Below, in pieces: positions 33,660 to 43,095 of a DNA stretch of 64,000 bases (the first letter of the stretch is position 1; each line of letters begins with the position of its first letter). Source of the DNA: Streptomyces griseocarneus (GTDB taxonomy: Bacteria > Actinomycetota > Actinomycetes > Streptomycetales > Streptomycetaceae); assembly GCA_003674045.1 (NCBI GenBank), contig PENC01000004.1, forward strand, positions 186,001 through 250,000. Direction: 5' to 3'. The notes under the pieces were generated by a model. The model was not told the DNA's origin. It made no database searches and worked only from the letters and a program-made list of their open reading frames with translations. Both the position numbers and the translations under genes were made by a program.

Positions 33660-33980
33660 GTGGCTCTCAAGGCCGTAACCGACAAGTCCTTCGACGAGGA
33701 CGTTCTCAAGAGCGACAAGCCCGTCCTGGTGGACTTCTGGGCCGAGTGGTGCGGCCCGTGCCGTCAGATCGCCCCCGCTCTGGAGGCCATCGCCGCCGAG
33801 CACGGCGAGAAGCTCGAGATCGTGAAGCTGAACATCGACGAGAACCCGACGACCGCCGCCAAGTTCGGCGTCATGTCGATCCCGACCCTGAACGTCTACC
33901 AGGGCGGCGAGGTCGTGAAGACCATCGTCGGTGCCAAGCCGAAGGCCGCCATCGAGCGTGACCTGGCCGACTTCATCTAA
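33660..33980 (+). CDS. trxA: Thioredoxin
   Basis: 106 residues with WCGPC in [16 protein letters not shown], and [15 protein letters not shown] carrying the cis-proline. It starts at a GTG after a TAAGGAG site. It is the housekeeping thioredoxin, paired with trxB under the SigR-type promoter. A second thioredoxin lies at 3.3 kb. Confidence 0.97.
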   Translation: MALKAVTDKSFDEDVLKSDKPVLVDFWAEWCGPCRQIAPALEAIAAEHGEKLEIVKLNIDENPTTAAKFGVMSIPTLNVYQGGEVVKTIVGAKPKAAIERDLADFI

Positions 33981-33993
33981 GTCGCTCATCCTT

Positions 33994-34007
33994 GTTTCAC
34001 GTGAAAC
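33994..34007. other. parS centromere site
   Basis: Exact GTTTCACGTGAAAC, 13 bases after the trxA stop and directly before a terminator hairpin. Confidence 0.93.
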
Positions 34008-34034
34008 GGGCCTGCCCTCGATGAGGGCGGGCCC
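34008..34034. terminator. Bidirectional terminator between trxA and the GNAT gene
   Basis: GGGCCTGCCCTC and GAGGGCGGGCCC form a 12-bp stem (one T-G wobble) with a 3-base loop, between convergent genes. Confidence 0.7.
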
Positions 34035-34059
34035 GTTCGCTTATCTGCCTCGGCAGCAA

Positions 34060-34677
34060 TTACAGCGGCCGCAAGGCCGGCTCCTTCTGTACGGCGCCGA
34101 GCAGCCGGTCCAGCGCCAGCTCGACGTCCTCCTTCCAGGAGAGCGCCGTACGGAGCTCCAGTCGCAGCCGTGGATAGCGAGGGTGCGGCCGCACCGTCTT
34201 GAAGCCCACCGCCAGCAGGTGGTCGGCAGGCAACACGCACGCCGGTTCCTTCCAGTGGGCGTCGCCGAACGCCTCGATGGCCTTGAAGCCACGGCGGATC
34301 ACATCCTTGGCGACGGTCTGCACCATCGTCCGCCCCAGCCCCTGCCCCTGGTAAGCCGGCAGCAGCCACCCCGTCATCAGCTGCACGGCATCTGCTGCGA
34401 CGGGGCTGGTGGAGAACGCCCCGGACCGGGGGACATAGGCAGGCGGCGCATAGAGGACGAAGCCCACCGGGGCCTCGTCGACATAGACGACGCGCCCGCA
34501 GGACCCCCACTCCAGGAGAACAGCGGAGATCCAGGCTTCCTTCTCCAGCTCGGGGCGGCCCGCCTTCAGCGCGGCTTCACCGCTGACGGGATCCAACTCC
34601 CAGAAGACGCAGGAACGACAGCGCGCGGGAAGATCCGGGAGGTTGTCCAGCGTGAGCGGTACGAGCCGACGCCCCAT
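34060..34677 (-). CDS. GNAT family N-acetyltransferase
   Basis: 205 residues. An N-terminal CRSCVFWELDP segment with paired cysteines is followed by the GNAT core, whose acetyl-CoA loop reads YQGQGLGRTMVQTV. It transfers an acetyl group from acetyl-CoA to an unknown amine. A GAGGA site precedes the ATG at 34677. The gene sits beside parB on the same strand. That link is conserved in Streptomyces from memory, but no function in segregation is known to me. Confidence 0.85.
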   Translation of the reverse strand: MGRRLVPLTLDNLPDLPARCRSCVFWELDPVSGEAALKAGRPELEKEAWISAVLLEWGSCGRVVYVDEAPVGFVLYAPPAYVPRSGAFSTSPVAADAVQLMTGWLLPAYQGQGLGRTMVQTVAKDVIRRGFKAIEAFGDAHWKEPACVLPADHLLAVGFKTVRPHPRYPRLRLELRTALSWKEDVELALDRLLGAVQKEPALRPL

Positions 34678-34823
34678 CGAGCCAAATCCTCATTTCCGTC
34701 GTGTGCCACACTCCGGGCGGCGCACAGCGCGCTCCGCTCCCTGAGAAGACTGCCGACGAATCCGCCGACTGCTCCCAGGCCAAGGCCCGCTGCCAACAGT
34801 CCGGTCCGGCTCACCGTTCGCAT
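34566..34823 (-). CDS. Doubtful small membrane ORF overlapping the GNAT start
   Basis: An 85-codon frame beginning MRTVSRTGLLAAGLGLG, with one hydrophobic helix (residues about 8-27) and a GGAGGG ribosome site 8 bases before the ATG. It overlaps the start of the GNAT gene by 112 bases in another frame, and the second half is Arg/Ser-rich in the manner of a shadow frame. It might be a real short protein whose end is wrongly placed, or only chance. Confidence 0.2.
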   Translation of the reverse strand: MRTVSRTGLLAAGLGLGAVGGFVGSLLRERSALCAARSVAHDGNEDLARWGVGSYRSRWTTSRIFPRAVVPASSGSWIPSAVKPR

Positions 34824-34920
34824 GGACCCGCCCTCCGTGAACCATGTCCAACGTGGATGCGCCATACCCAACGCATCGTATCCGGGCCCGGTTTGAGCGA
34901 ACAGCGGAGAAAGGCAAAGG

Positions 34921-34952
34921 GCGGGTTGTGTTCCACGTGAAACACAACCCGC
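34921..34952 (-). terminator. Near-perfect 32-bp palindrome with a variant parS after parB
   Basis: GCGGGTTGTGTTCCAC (34921-34936) pairs with GTGAAACACAACCCGC, with a single mismatch. It lies 23 bases after the parB stop on the minus strand, so it probably terminates parAB, and its centre is a parS-like site. Confidence 0.65.
34930..34943. other. Variant parS site (one mismatch)
   Basis: GTTCCACGTGAAAC differs from the parS consensus by one base (T to C at position 4). Confidence 0.7.
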
Positions 34953-34975
34953 CCCGACAGCGTCCGTCGCAGTGC

Positions 34976-36082
34976 CTACTCGGCGTCGGCCCCGTCCTCG
35001 GAGGCGAGCTTCTGCTCCAGCACCCGTCCCTCACCGGGGGCAAGCGTGCTCAGAATCCGCTCCAGATCGTCCATGGAGGCGAACTCGACGACGATCTTGC
35101 CCTTCTTCTGCCCGAGGTCGACCTTCACCCTGGTCTCGAAGCGGTCCGACAGCCGTGAGGCCAGGCCCGAGAGCGCCGGGGAGACCCGAGCACCGGCACG
35201 CGGCCCCTTGGCCTTCGCGGACTTCCGGGAGCCTGCCCCCATCAGGGTGACGATCTCCTCCACCGAACGCACCGACAGTCCCTCGGCAACGATGCGGCGG
35301 GCCAGCCTGTCCTGCTCCTCCGCGTCCTCGACGGACAGCAGAGCACGGGCATGGCCGGCGGACAGCACCCCTGCCGCGACCCGCCTCTGCACGGTGGGCG
35401 AGAGCTTCAGCAGACGCAGCGTGTTGGAGACCTGGGGCCGCGAGCGCCCGATCCGGTCCGCCAGCTCGTCATGCGTGCACTTGAAGTCCTTGAGGAGCTG
35501 GTCGTATGCCGCGGCCTCCTCGAGGGGGTTCAGCTGAGCGCGGTGCAGATTCTCCAGTAGAGCGTCGAGGAGGAGCTTCTCGTCCTCCGTGGCCCGGACG
35601 ATGGCCGGGATGCGCTCCAGCCCGGCTTCGCGGCAGGCCCGCCAGCGGCGCTCGCCCATGATGAGCTCATAGCGCTCCGGGGCCAGCTGCCGAACGACGA
35701 CGGGCTGCAGCAGCCCGACTTCGCGGATCGAGGTGACCAGTTCCGCCAGGGCGTCCTCGTCGAAGACCTCGCGGGGCTGCCGGGGGTTGGGCGTGATGGA
35801 GTCCAGCGGCAGCTCGGCGAAGTGGGCACCGGCCGCACTTCCCGCGTCCGGCGACTCTTCCACGGCCAGCGCGGCATCCGTTTCACGTGAAACAGCGATG
35901 TCCTCGACGGGCAGCGGGGTCACCACCGGCGTGGGCACGCCGCGGTCGGCCGTGAGCACCGGGACTGCGGACGGCGAGGTGGCACCGTGCCCCACCGCCG
36001 TACCCACGTTGTCCGATGTCTTGGGTGCCGCCGGAATCAGGGCACCGAGCCCACGGCCCAGTCCCCTACGTCGCTCACTCAC
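34976..36082 (-). CDS. parB: Chromosome partitioning protein ParB
   Basis: 368 residues. It binds parS, hydrolyses CTP and spreads as a clamp to form the segregation complex. Seen here: the start [17 protein letters not shown], which in ParB proteins contacts Par[15 protein letters not shown]; the CTP motif GERRWRA (143-149); the parS-reading helix region [22 protein letters not shown]; and the C-terminal dimerisation domain. The GTG start at 36082 overlaps the parA stop (GTGA). A parS site lies within its own N-terminal coding region. Confidence 0.97.
   Translation of the reverse strand: MSERRRGLGRGLGALIPAAPKTSDNVGTAVGHGATSPSAVPVLTADRGVPTPVVTPLPVEDIAVSRETDAALAVEESPDAGSAAGAHFAELPLDSITPNPRQPREVFDEDALAELVTSIREVGLLQPVVVRQLAPERYELIMGERRWRACREAGLERIPAIVRATEDEKLLLDALLENLHRAQLNPLEEAAAYDQLLKDFKCTHDELADRIGRSRPQVSNTLRLLKLSPTVQRRVAAGVLSAGHARALLSVEDAEEQDRLARRIVAEGLSVRSVEEIVTLMGAGSRKSAKAKGPRAGARVSPALSGLASRLSDRFETRVKVDLGQKKGKIVVEFASMDDLERILSTLAPGEGRVLEQKLASEDGADAE
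35880..35893. other. parS centromere site inside parB
   Basis: Exact GTTTCACGTGAAAC, read in the parB frame as VSRET (about residues 64-68). Confidence 0.93.
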
Positions 36083-37128
36083 TGCAGCCCCTCCGACATG
36101 CTGTGCTCGTCCTGCTGTTGCTGATGGCCCACCATATGGGCCCTACTGCCGTCGTAGCGCACGCCCACCCCCCGTAGCGCGATCTCCCGGGCCGCCTCCA
36201 GGTAGGACAGCGCCCCGCTGGAACCCGGGTCATAGGTAAGAACGGTCTGCCCATAGCTGGGCGCCTCGGAGATACGCACGGACCGGGGGATGCTGGTCCG
36301 CAGCACCTCATGACCGAAGTGGGTACGGACCTCGTCGGCCACCTGAGAGGCCAGCCGGGTCCGGCCGTCGTACATCGTCAGCAGAATCGTCGACACATGG
36401 AGCTTGGGGTTGAGGTGTCCCCGCACCAGCTCGACATTGCGGAGCAGCTGTCCCAGGCCCTCCAGCGCGTAGTACTCGCACTGGATGGGGATCAGCACCT
36501 CGGCGCCCGCGACCAGGGCGTTCACAGTCAGCAGGCCGAGCGACGGCGGGCAGTCGATGAGGATGTAGTCCAGCGGCTGCTCGTATGCCTTGATCGCCCG
36601 GTCCAGGCGGCTCTCGCGGGCCACCAGCGAGACCAGCTCGATCTCGGCACCCGCCAGATCGATGGTGGCGGGCGCGCAGAAGAGACCCTCCACATCGCGC
36701 ACCGGCTGCACCACGTCGGAAAGCTTCTTGCTGTCGACCAGGACGTCGTAGATCGACGGAACCTCGGCGTGGTGATCGATACCCAGCGCCGTCGACGCAT
36801 TGCCCTGGGGGTCCAGGTCGATGACCAGCACACGGTTGCCGTGCAGCGCCAACGAGGCCGCCAGATTCACGGTGGTGGTGGTCTTGCCCACGCCACCCTT
36901 CTGGTTGGCGACCACCATGACCCGGGTCTGCTCCGGTCGGGGCATCGCGGGCGGCGTTTCACGTGAAACAACCTCCCCCGTGGGCGGAGGGCCCGGTACA
37001 GCACCTGGCTCGGAGTCGGCGGGACGGGGACCGGGGACCGGATCGGCCATCGGCCCCGCGGTATTGGCGTCGGACCGCAAGGATTCACTCTCCTCGACTT
37101 CAGGCTCGCAATAGACAGAGCCTGCCAT
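36079..37128 (-). CDS. parA: Chromosome partitioning ATPase ParA
   Basis: 349 residues from the ATG at 37128. It is a Walker-type ATPase that drives ParB-parS complexes along the nucleoid, and in Streptomyces along the hyphal tip. It has the deviant Walker A KGGVGKT (about 77-83), the switch motif [10 protein letters not shown], and [10 protein letters not shown]. The N-terminal about 65 residues are a disordered Glu/Pro-rich extension, as in other Streptomyces ParA. A GTG at 37149 is an alternative start with an AGGAG site farther upstream. A parS site lies in this extension. Confidence 0.95.
   Translation of the reverse strand: MAGSVYCEPEVEESESLRSDANTAGPMADPVPGPRPADSEPGAVPGPPPTGEVVSRETPPAMPRPEQTRVMVVANQKGGVGKTTTTVNLAASLALHGNRVLVIDLDPQGNASTALGIDHHAEVPSIYDVLVDSKKLSDVVQPVRDVEGLFCAPATIDLAGAEIELVSLVARESRLDRAIKAYEQPLDYILIDCPPSLGLLTVNALVAGAEVLIPIQCEYYALEGLGQLLRNVELVRGHLNPKLHVSTILLTMYDGRTRLASQVADEVRTHFGHEVLRTSIPRSVRISEAPSYGQTVLTYDPGSSGALSYLEAAREIALRGVGVRYDGSRAHMVGHQQQQDEHSMSEGLQ
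36956..36969. other. parS centromere site inside parA
   Basis: Exact GTTTCACGTGAAAC, read in the parA frame as VSRET just before the ATPase domain. Confidence 0.93.
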
Positions 37129-37417
37129 GCTTTCGGGTCCGTGAACCACCGAGGCCCGCTCTCCTGTGGATGAATCCCCCGAGCCTGTGGATGAAGACGC
37201 ATCATCCACGCTCGTCGGACGCTCTGGCGGGGCATTCTCCCCCGCGCGACCACGACCGATGATTCCCAGTAGCAAGGAGCGTCGTTTCACGTGAAACACG
37301 ATGCACCGGACGCTTCGCGACGGCACAGCGACACTCCGTCACGGATCGTCTTGCCAGCTTGTATGGAGCATCGGGCCGCCTGCGAATGGGCGGCCCGCCA
37401 CTGCTCCGGTGTGTGCG
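37129..37417 (-). promoter_or_regulatory. rsmG-parA intergenic region
   Basis: A 289-bp spacer holding a full parS (37284-37297) and three DnaA-box-like 9-mers: TGTGGATGA at 37165-37173 and 37186-37194, and TCATCCACG at 37202-37210. The parAB promoters are expected here. I see no convincing -35/-10 pair. Confidence 0.5.
37284..37297. other. parS centromere site upstream of parA
   Basis: Exact GTTTCACGTGAAAC. It is the parS closest to oriC in this window, about 6 kb from the dnaA-dnaN gap. Confidence 0.93.
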
Positions 37418-38137
37418 TCAGCGCCGACGGCGGCTCGACCGGCCCACCCGGGCCGCCTTGGCCCGCTTCGCCGCGAAGCGCACCCCGCCGGGGCTCTCCC
37501 CGACCTCGACCCGTACGACCGTGGACATCGGGTCCACCACGCCCTCGCCGACCTGGAGCACCGAGGTGCGGACGACGCCGAGCTTGCTCAGAGCGGCACG
37601 GGCCGCCTGGAGCTCCTCCTCCGCCGTGTCGCCCTTCAGGGCCAGCATCTCGCCGTACGGACGGAGCAGCGGAACGCCCCAGCCCGCGAGACGGTCCAGC
37701 GGCGCCACGGCACGGGCCGTCACCACATGCACGGGCGGTACCTTGCCGAGCATCTCCTCGGCGCGGCCGCGCACGACCGTGACATGGTCCAGGCCCAGCA
37801 GCTCGACGACCTCCTGGAGGAAGGTCGTCCGGCGGAGCAGCGGCTCCAGCAGGGTGATCTGGAGATCCGGACGCACCAGGGCCAGCGGGATGCCGGGCAG
37901 CCCGGCGCCGGAGCCCACGTCGCACACCGAGACGCCGTCAGGCACGGCCTCGGCGAGCACCGCGCAGTTCAGCAGGTGACGCTCCCAGAGCCGCGGCACC
38001 TCGCGGGGACCGATCAGGCCCCGCCGCACTCCCGCGTCCGCGAGCAGTTCGGCGTACCGGACGGCCTCCGGCAGGCGGTCGCCGAAGACCGCCCGGGCCT
38101 CCGGGGGCGCCGGGGGGAGCTCCGCTGCCTCATCCAC
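37418..38137 (-). CDS. rsmG: 16S rRNA (guanine-527 N7) methyltransferase RsmG
   Basis: 239 residues. The SAM-binding motif VCDVGSGAGLPGIPLALVRPD and the preceding LWERHLLNCAVL are characteristic of RsmG/GidB. It methylates G527 of 16S rRNA. Loss of this enzyme in Streptomyces gives low-level streptomycin resistance (family knowledge). It starts at a GTG with a GGAAGGA site. A basic tail (AKRAKAARVGRSSRRRR) ends the protein. Confidence 0.95.
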   Translation of the reverse strand: MDEAAELPPAPPEARAVFGDRLPEAVRYAELLADAGVRRGLIGPREVPRLWERHLLNCAVLAEAVPDGVSVCDVGSGAGLPGIPLALVRPDLQITLLEPLLRRTTFLQEVVELLGLDHVTVVRGRAEEMLGKVPPVHVVTARAVAPLDRLAGWGVPLLRPYGEMLALKGDTAEEELQAARAALSKLGVVRTSVLQVGEGVVDPMSTVVRVEVGESPGGVRFAAKRAKAARVGRSSRRRR

Positions 38138-38204
38138 GGGGGAACCGTCCTTCCGTACGACGTCTCTCTGAGCGTCAGAGTCTGAATATCAGGCTGACAA
38201 GGAT

Positions 38205-38232
38205 CGGCCCCGCCTGCGAGCAGACGGGGCCG
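38205..38232 (-). terminator. Hairpin after the jag gene
   Basis: CGGCCCCGCCTGC pairs with GCAGACGGGGCCG around a 2-base turn, with one C/A mismatch, in the 131-bp gap between jag and rsmG. On the minus strand it is followed by ATCCTTGTC, so it is a plausible terminator of the rpmH-to-jag operon. Confidence 0.55.
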
Positions 38233-38268
38233 TGCCCACCTGGAAGAGTGGGATCAGGAAAGTGGGGC

Positions 38269-38790
38269 TCAGGCCGGGAGGACGACCACTCGGCGCTGCG
38301 GCTCCTCGCCCTCGGACTCGCTGCGCAGACCCGAGGCGGCCACCGCGTCGTGGACGACCTTGCGCTCGAAGGGCGTCATCGGGTCGAGCTTCACGGCCTT
38401 GCCGGTGCTCTTGGCCTCCTCGGCGGCCTTGGCGCCCACCTGCGCCAGCTCCTCGCGCTTACGGGCCCGGAAGCCCGCGATGTCGAGCATGAGACGGCTG
38501 CGGTCACCGGTCTCACGGTTCACGGCCAGCCGGGTGAGCTCCTGGAGCGCCTCCAGCACCTCGCCGTCGCGACCGACCAGCTTCTGCAGGTCGCGGCTGG
38601 TCGAGTCACTGATGATCGACACGGCAGCGCGGTCGGCCTCGACGTCCATGTCGATGTCGCCGTCGAGGTCGGCGATGTCGAGCAGGCCCTCGAGGTAGTC
38701 GGCCGCGATCTCGCCCTCCTGCTCCAGGCGGGACAGGGTGTCGGTGCCCTCGACGGCGGCCTCACTGGTCTGACGCTGCGTGTCCGTCAC
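38269..38790 (-). CDS. jag: Jag/KhpB-type RNA-binding protein (KH and R3H domains)
   Basis: 173 residues. A KH-like segment with LVGRDGEVLEALQELTRLAVNR, then an R3H domain (DPMTPFERKVVHDAVAASG with the following SEGEEPQRRVVVLP). It binds single-stranded RNA, and in other bacteria it works with KhpA on cell-wall and division genes. I chose the GTG at 38790 with AAGGAG 6 bases upstream. The ATG at 38805 overlaps the yidC stop and would contain the ribosome site. Confidence 0.9.
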   Translation of the reverse strand: MTDTQRQTSEAAVEGTDTLSRLEQEGEIAADYLEGLLDIADLDGDIDMDVEADRAAVSIISDSTSRDLQKLVGRDGEVLEALQELTRLAVNRETGDRSRLMLDIAGFRARKREELAQVGAKAAEEAKSTGKAVKLDPMTPFERKVVHDAVAASGLRSESEGEEPQRRVVVLPA

Positions 38791-38804
38791 GGTGGACTCC
38801 TTCA

Positions 38805-39887
38805 TTACTTCTTGGACGGGTGCTTGGGCCGCTGCTGGCCCTTGCGCTGCCCGGACTTGGCGGTGCGGGACGAGCCGCCGGCCTGCTTGGACTTGGCGTC
38901 CCCGGGCTCCTGCTTCTCCAGCGAGGGCGACGTCTTCTCCGTGGCACCGGCCGTCCCCGCGAGCTGGCGCTTGGACTTCGTCTGCCGCTTGGGCTGCTGC
39001 CGGTTGGCACGGGCGGCCTCGGCGGCCTCGCGGGCCTCGGCCTCCGCCGGGTCCTCCTTGAGCTTGCCCTTGGCCCGCAGACGCTCCTGGCGCTGCGTGT
39101 AGGCGAGGCTGCCGGGGGTCGGGTTGCGGCGGATGACGAACATCTGCTGCCCGAGGGTCCAGACGTTGGTGGTCAGCCAGTAGACGAGGACACCGACCGG
39201 GAAGTTGATGCCGAACACGGCGAACATGACCGGGAAGACGTACATCAGCATCTTCTGCTGCTGCATGAACGGCGTCTTCACCGTGAGGTCGACGTTCTTC
39301 GTCATGAGCTGGCGCTGCGTGTAGAACTGCGACAGCGACATCAAGACGATCATGATGACCGTGACGATCCGCACGTCGGTCAGCGACGCGTTCAGCGCCT
39401 CGACCTTCGAGGCGCTGTCCATGAACTTCACGGACAGCGGGGCACCGAAGATGTGCGCCGAACGTGCGCTGTTCAGCAGCGACTGGTCGATGACACCGAC
39501 GGTCTTGCCCTGCGCGATGTGGTTCAGGACCTGGTACAGCGAGATGAAGAAGGGCGACTGGGCCAGGATCGGGAGACAGCTCGAGAGCGGGTTGGTGCCC
39601 GTCTCCTTATAGAGCTTCATCATCTCTTCGGACTGGCGCTGCTTGTCGCTCTTGTAGCGCTCCTGGATGGCCTTCATCTTCGGCTGGAGCGCCTGCATGT
39701 TCCGCGTGGCCTTGATCTGCTTCACGAAGAGCGGGATCAGGCAGATGCGGATCAGCACCACCAGCGAGACGATGGACAGACCCCACGCCCAGCCACTGTC
39801 CTTGTCGAAGACCAGGCTGTACAGGGAGTGGAACTGGACGATGATCCAGGAGACAGCGGTATAGAGGGGACCGAGGATCGTGTCCAC
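38805..39887 (-). CDS. yidC: Membrane protein insertase YidC
   Basis: 360 residues. It begins [23 protein letters not shown] and has about five membrane segments, with the conserved [25 protein letters not shown] cytoplasmic coiled region and [17 protein letters not shown]. The C-terminal Lys/Gln-rich tail is cytoplasmic and can bind ribosomes. It inserts proteins into the inner membrane alone or with SecYEG. It lies 3 bases downstream of yidD. Confidence 0.96.
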   Translation of the reverse strand: MDTILGPLYTAVSWIIVQFHSLYSLVFDKDSGWAWGLSIVSLVVLIRICLIPLFVKQIKATRNMQALQPKMKAIQERYKSDKQRQSEEMMKLYKETGTNPLSSCLPILAQSPFFISLYQVLNHIAQGKTVGVIDQSLLNSARSAHIFGAPLSVKFMDSASKVEALNASLTDVRIVTVIMIVLMSLSQFYTQRQLMTKNVDLTVKTPFMQQQKMLMYVFPVMFAVFGINFPVGVLVYWLTTNVWTLGQQMFVIRRNPTPGSLAYTQRQERLRAKGKLKEDPAEAEAREAAEAARANRQQPKRQTKSKRQLAGTAGATEKTSPSLEKQEPGDAKSKQAGGSSRTAKSGQRKGQQRPKHPSKK

Positions 39888-39890
39888 GAA

Positions 39891-40208
39891 TCAGGCTCCT
39901 TGGGCGTTGGGCTGAGTCTCGGGCTGTGCGGCGGATCCCTCGGCGGGATGACCGCCCAGTCGGCTCCTCAGCCGCTGGTGCCAGACCGGACGCTTCCGGG
40001 GAGGGACGTGGTCGACGCCACCGAGCGACCACGGGTTGCAGCGCAGGATGCGCCAAGCCGTCAGCGCCGTTCCTTTGACCGCTCCGTGGCGATCAATGGC
40101 CGTGTAGCCATAGTGCGAGCACGACGGGTAGTACTTGCAGACCGGGCCCAGGAGTGGGCTGATGGTCCACTGGTACAGCTTGATCAACCACAGCAGCGGA
40201 TACTTCAC
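39891..40208 (-). CDS. yidD: Membrane protein insertion efficiency factor YidD
   Basis: 105 residues. It contains [31 protein letters not shown] and [14 protein letters not shown], the YidD signature with its cysteines. It starts on the last bases of rnpA (ATGA overlap) and is followed by yidC. It is a small amphipathic helper of YidC-dependent insertion. Confidence 0.95.
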   Translation of the reverse strand: MKYPLLWLIKLYQWTISPLLGPVCKYYPSCSHYGYTAIDRHGAVKGTALTAWRILRCNPWSLGGVDHVPPRKRPVWHQRLRSRLGGHPAEGSAAQPETQPNAQGA

Positions 40209-40639
40209 TGTGCGCTCCCTCCCGGGCCTTCGCCGGGGCTCCGGGGGGCGTCCCCCGGGGGACCGGAACAGCGCGGCGCCCCTCCCAGCAGCCGCTGCAG
40301 GGCGGTATCGAGGTCGCGAGCCAGCTGATCGTGGTCCGCCTCGCCCGCGCCGGGCAGGGCCCGTACCACCACAAGGCTACCGGCGGGCAGGAGATCCAGC
40401 CGTTCGCGCATGAGGTGGCGCAGTCTTCTCTTCACCCGGTTCCGGACGACGGCGACGCCGACGGCCTTGCTCACGACGAAACCCGCACGCACCGGGAGAG
40501 CAGTCTCCCCAGGTGTGTGCGGGTCCGTGGTACCGGTACGCAGGTGAACGACGAGGAGCGGGCGACCAGCCCGGCGTCCCCGGCGAACCGCGATCGCAAA
40601 GTCCTCGCGCCGCCTCAGCCGAGACTCGGAAGGCAGCAC
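40205..40639 (-). CDS. rnpA: Ribonuclease P protein component
   Basis: 144 residues. [14 protein letters not shown] and the RNR motif [18 protein letters not shown] identify the protein subunit that assists RNase P RNA in maturing tRNA 5' ends. It starts at GTG. The C-terminal 25 residues are a Gly/Pro extension. The rpmH-rnpA-yidD-yidC order is the classic bacterial arrangement beside dnaA. Confidence 0.96.
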   Translation of the reverse strand: MLPSESRLRRREDFAIAVRRGRRAGRPLLVVHLRTGTTDPHTPGETALPVRAGFVVSKAVGVAVVRNRVKRRLRHLMRERLDLLPAGSLVVVRALPGAGEADHDQLARDLDTALQRLLGGAPRCSGPPGDAPRSPGEGPGGSAQ

Positions 40640-40663
40640 GTCAAGACCTTGACGTCAGGCCGG

Positions 40664-40801
40664 TCAGGCCGACAGGCGGGCGCGACCCTTGGTGCGGCGG
40701 GACGCGAGAATCGCGCGGCCGGCACGGGTACGCATGCGCAGGCGGAAGCCGTGGGTCTTCGCGCGACGGCGGTTGTTCGGCTGGAAGGTGCGCTTGCTCA
40801 C
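40664..40801 (-). CDS. rpmH: 50S ribosomal protein L34
   Basis: 45 residues, [20 protein letters not shown]..., the standard L34 length and sequence. It starts at the GTG at 40801. It is the first gene of the leftward operon from the origin and faces away from dnaA. Confidence 0.98.
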   Translation of the reverse strand: MSKRTFQPNNRRRAKTHGFRLRMRTRAGRAILASRRTKGRARLSA

Positions 40802-41226
40802 TCGGGGGCTCCAGTAAATGAATCGTGTGATGGCGGAACATCGCCTGGCTGTCACCGTGCGCCCACGAGAAGCTCGCAACGCCCGAGTGCACCGCTTCAT
40901 GACCGCGTTCCCCGGAGGGGCGCGACCGTTGCCCATCGGAGGCAGGCGGCAGCAGCCATCGACAACTCGACCTGGTCACGGTACGCGCGGCTACGCCATT
41001 CGGTCAAACCGGCAGTGCACCAGGGATAACCGTAGCCTCCCTGGGGGCGGGGAGGTGCCACGCCTCGCCCCGTGGCACATTTGTACACACCCTGTGGACA
41101 ACGACTTGAACCGCAGACCGTGGCCTGACTACCGTGGCTGAACTCTGGAACCTTCCCGCCCGTCCCGAGAACCACACATTCGTGGGACTCAAGGGCGCCC
41201 CCCGCTGACCTGAGAGAGCGTGCCCT
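40802..41226. promoter_or_regulatory. rpmH-dnaA control region
   Basis: A 425-bp divergent spacer. TGTGGACAA at 41093-41101 is an exact reverse DnaA box. Directly after it, TTGAAC (41106-41111) and TACCGT (41130-41135), with an 18-bp spacer, form a sigma-70-like promoter for dnaA. The box-promoter contact fits DnaA autoregulation. The rpmH promoter must lie on the left side. No other gene is apparent. Confidence 0.7.
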
Positions 41227-43095
41227 GTGGCTGACCTGCCCGCCGATCTTGCCGCAGTGTGGCCGCGCGTGCTCGAACAGCTCCTGGGCGAGGGGCGGGG
41301 CGTCGAGGCCAAGGACGAGCACTGGATCAAGCGCTGCCAGCCCCTGGCCCTGGTGGCGGACACCGCGCTGCTCGCGGTGCCCAACGAGTTCGCCAAGGGT
41401 GTGCTGGAGGGCAGGCTCGCCCCGATCGTCAGCGAGACGCTGAGCCGGGAGTGCGGCCGCCCCATCCGGATCGCGATCACCGTGGACGACTCCGCGGGCG
41501 AGCCACCCCAGGACAGCAGGCAGGCCCTCCAGCCGCAGCGCTACGAGGAGCCCACGGGCCCGCAGCACCCGGCGGGCCGTGACGCGTACGAGGGCCGCGA
41601 CACGTACGAGAAGCGTGACGCACGCGACACCTACGAGGGATACGACAGCCACAACGGCTACGACGGCCGCGAGGCCTACGGCCGCCAGCCAGCCCCCGAC
41701 GAGCTGCCGTCCGTCCGTCCCGCGTACCCCGACTACCAGCAGCCCCGGCCCGAGCCTGGCGCCTGGCCGCGCCACCAGGGGGCGGCTGCGCCCGACCGGG
41801 GCGACTACGGCTGGCAGCAGCAGCGCCTCGGCGGCTTCCAGGAGCCCGAGCACGACCCCTACGCGTCGCCGCAGCACGGCCAGCAGCACTCGCCGTACGA
41901 GCAGCAGCAGGACTACCGCTCCCCGCAGCCCGAGCGCCTTCCGTACGAGCAGGCGCAGCGCCGCGAGCTGCCCGAGAACCATGCCCGGGGCGGCGGCCAG
42001 GCCGGTCCGCCCGCGGGCGCTTCGAAGTCCGGGTCCTCGTCCGGGTCCGGGGCGGCCGAGCCCACCGCCCGGCTGAACCCGAAGTACCTCTTCGACACCT
42101 TCGTCATCGGCGCGTCCAACCGCTTCGCCCACGCGGCCGCGGTGGCCGTCGCCGAGGCTCCGGCCAAGGCGTACAACCCGCTGTTCATCTACGGCGAGTC
42201 GGGGCTGGGCAAGACCCACCTGCTGCACGCCATCGGGCACTACGCGCGCAGCCTCTACCCAGGCACGCGCGTGCGCTACGTGAGCTCCGAGGAGTTCACC
42301 AACGAGTTCATCAACTCCATCCGCGACGGCAAGGCGGACGCGTTCCGCAAGCGCTACCGCGACATGGACATCCTGCTGGTCGACGACATCCAGTTCCTCG
42401 CGAGCAAGGAGTCGACCCAGGAGGAGTTCTTCCACACGTTCAACACGCTCCACAACGCGAACAAGCAGATCGTGCTGTCCTCGGACCGGCCGCCCAAGCA
42501 GCTGGTGACCCTCGAGGACCGGCTGCGCAACCGCTTCGAGTGGGGCCTGATCACGGACGTGCAGCCGCCGGAGCTGGAGACGCGTATCGCGATCCTCCGG
42601 AAGAAGGCGGTCCAGGAGCAGCTGAACGCCCCGCCGGAGGTCCTGGAGTTCATCGCCTCCCGTATCTCGCGCAACATCCGCGAGCTGGAGGGCGCGCTGA
42701 TCCGTGTCACCGCGTTCGCGAGCCTCAACCGGCAGCCCGTCGACCTCGGGCTCACCGAGATCGTCCTCAAGGACCTCATCCCGGGTGGCGAGGACGCCTC
42801 GCCAGAGATCACCGCGCCCGCCATCATGGCGGCGACCGCGGACTACTTCGGGCACACCGTCGAGGACCTGTGCGGGGCCTCGCGCAGCCGGGTGCTGGTG
42901 ACGGCCCGGCAGATCGCGATGTACCTCTGCCGGGAGCTCACGGACCTGTCGCTGCCGAAGATCGGCGCGCAGTTCGGCGGCCGCGACCACACGACCGTGA
43001 TGCACGCGGACCGCAAGATCCGGGCGCTCATGGCCGAGCGGCGTTCGATCTACAACCAGGTGACCGAGCTGACCAACCGCATCAAGAACGGCTGA
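41227..43095 (+). CDS. dnaA: Replication initiator DnaA
   Basis: 622 residues, long for the family because domain II (about residues 95-275) is a greatly extended acidic Tyr/Gln/Pro-rich linker with YEGRD-like repeats. Domain I starts [19 protein letters not shown]. The AAA+ domain has Walker [10 protein letters not shown], Walker [11 protein letters not shown] and sensor RLRNRFEWG. Domain IV carries the DnaA-box-reading motif [15 protein letters not shown]. It melts oriC. GTG start. Confidence 0.98.
   Translation: MADLPADLAAVWPRVLEQLLGEGRGVEAKDEHWIKRCQPLALVADTALLAVPNEFAKGVLEGRLAPIVSETLSRECGRPIRIAITVDDSAGEPPQDSRQALQPQRYEEPTGPQHPAGRDAYEGRDTYEKRDARDTYEGYDSHNGYDGREAYGRQPAPDELPSVRPAYPDYQQPRPEPGAWPRHQGAAAPDRGDYGWQQQRLGGFQEPEHDPYASPQHGQQHSPYEQQQDYRSPQPERLPYEQAQRRELPENHARGGGQAGPPAGASKSGSSSGSGAAEPTARLNPKYLFDTFVIGASNRFAHAAAVAVAEAPAKAYNPLFIYGESGLGKTHLLHAIGHYARSLYPGTRVRYVSSEEFTNEFINSIRDGKADAFRKRYRDMDILLVDDIQFLASKESTQEEFFHTFNTLHNANKQIVLSSDRPPKQLVTLEDRLRNRFEWGLITDVQPPELETRIAILRKKAVQEQLNAPPEVLEFIASRISRNIRELEGALIRVTAFASLNRQPVDLGLTEIVLKDLIPGGEDASPEITAPAIMAATADYFGHTVEDLCGASRSRVLVTARQIAMYLCRELTDLSLPKIGAQFGGRDHTTVMHADRKIRALMAERRSIYNQVTELTNRIKNG

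Noticed and set aside
38791..38805. Upstream ATG for jag at 38805
   Set aside because: It overlaps the yidC stop and would translate through the AAGGAG ribosome site used by the GTG at 38790.
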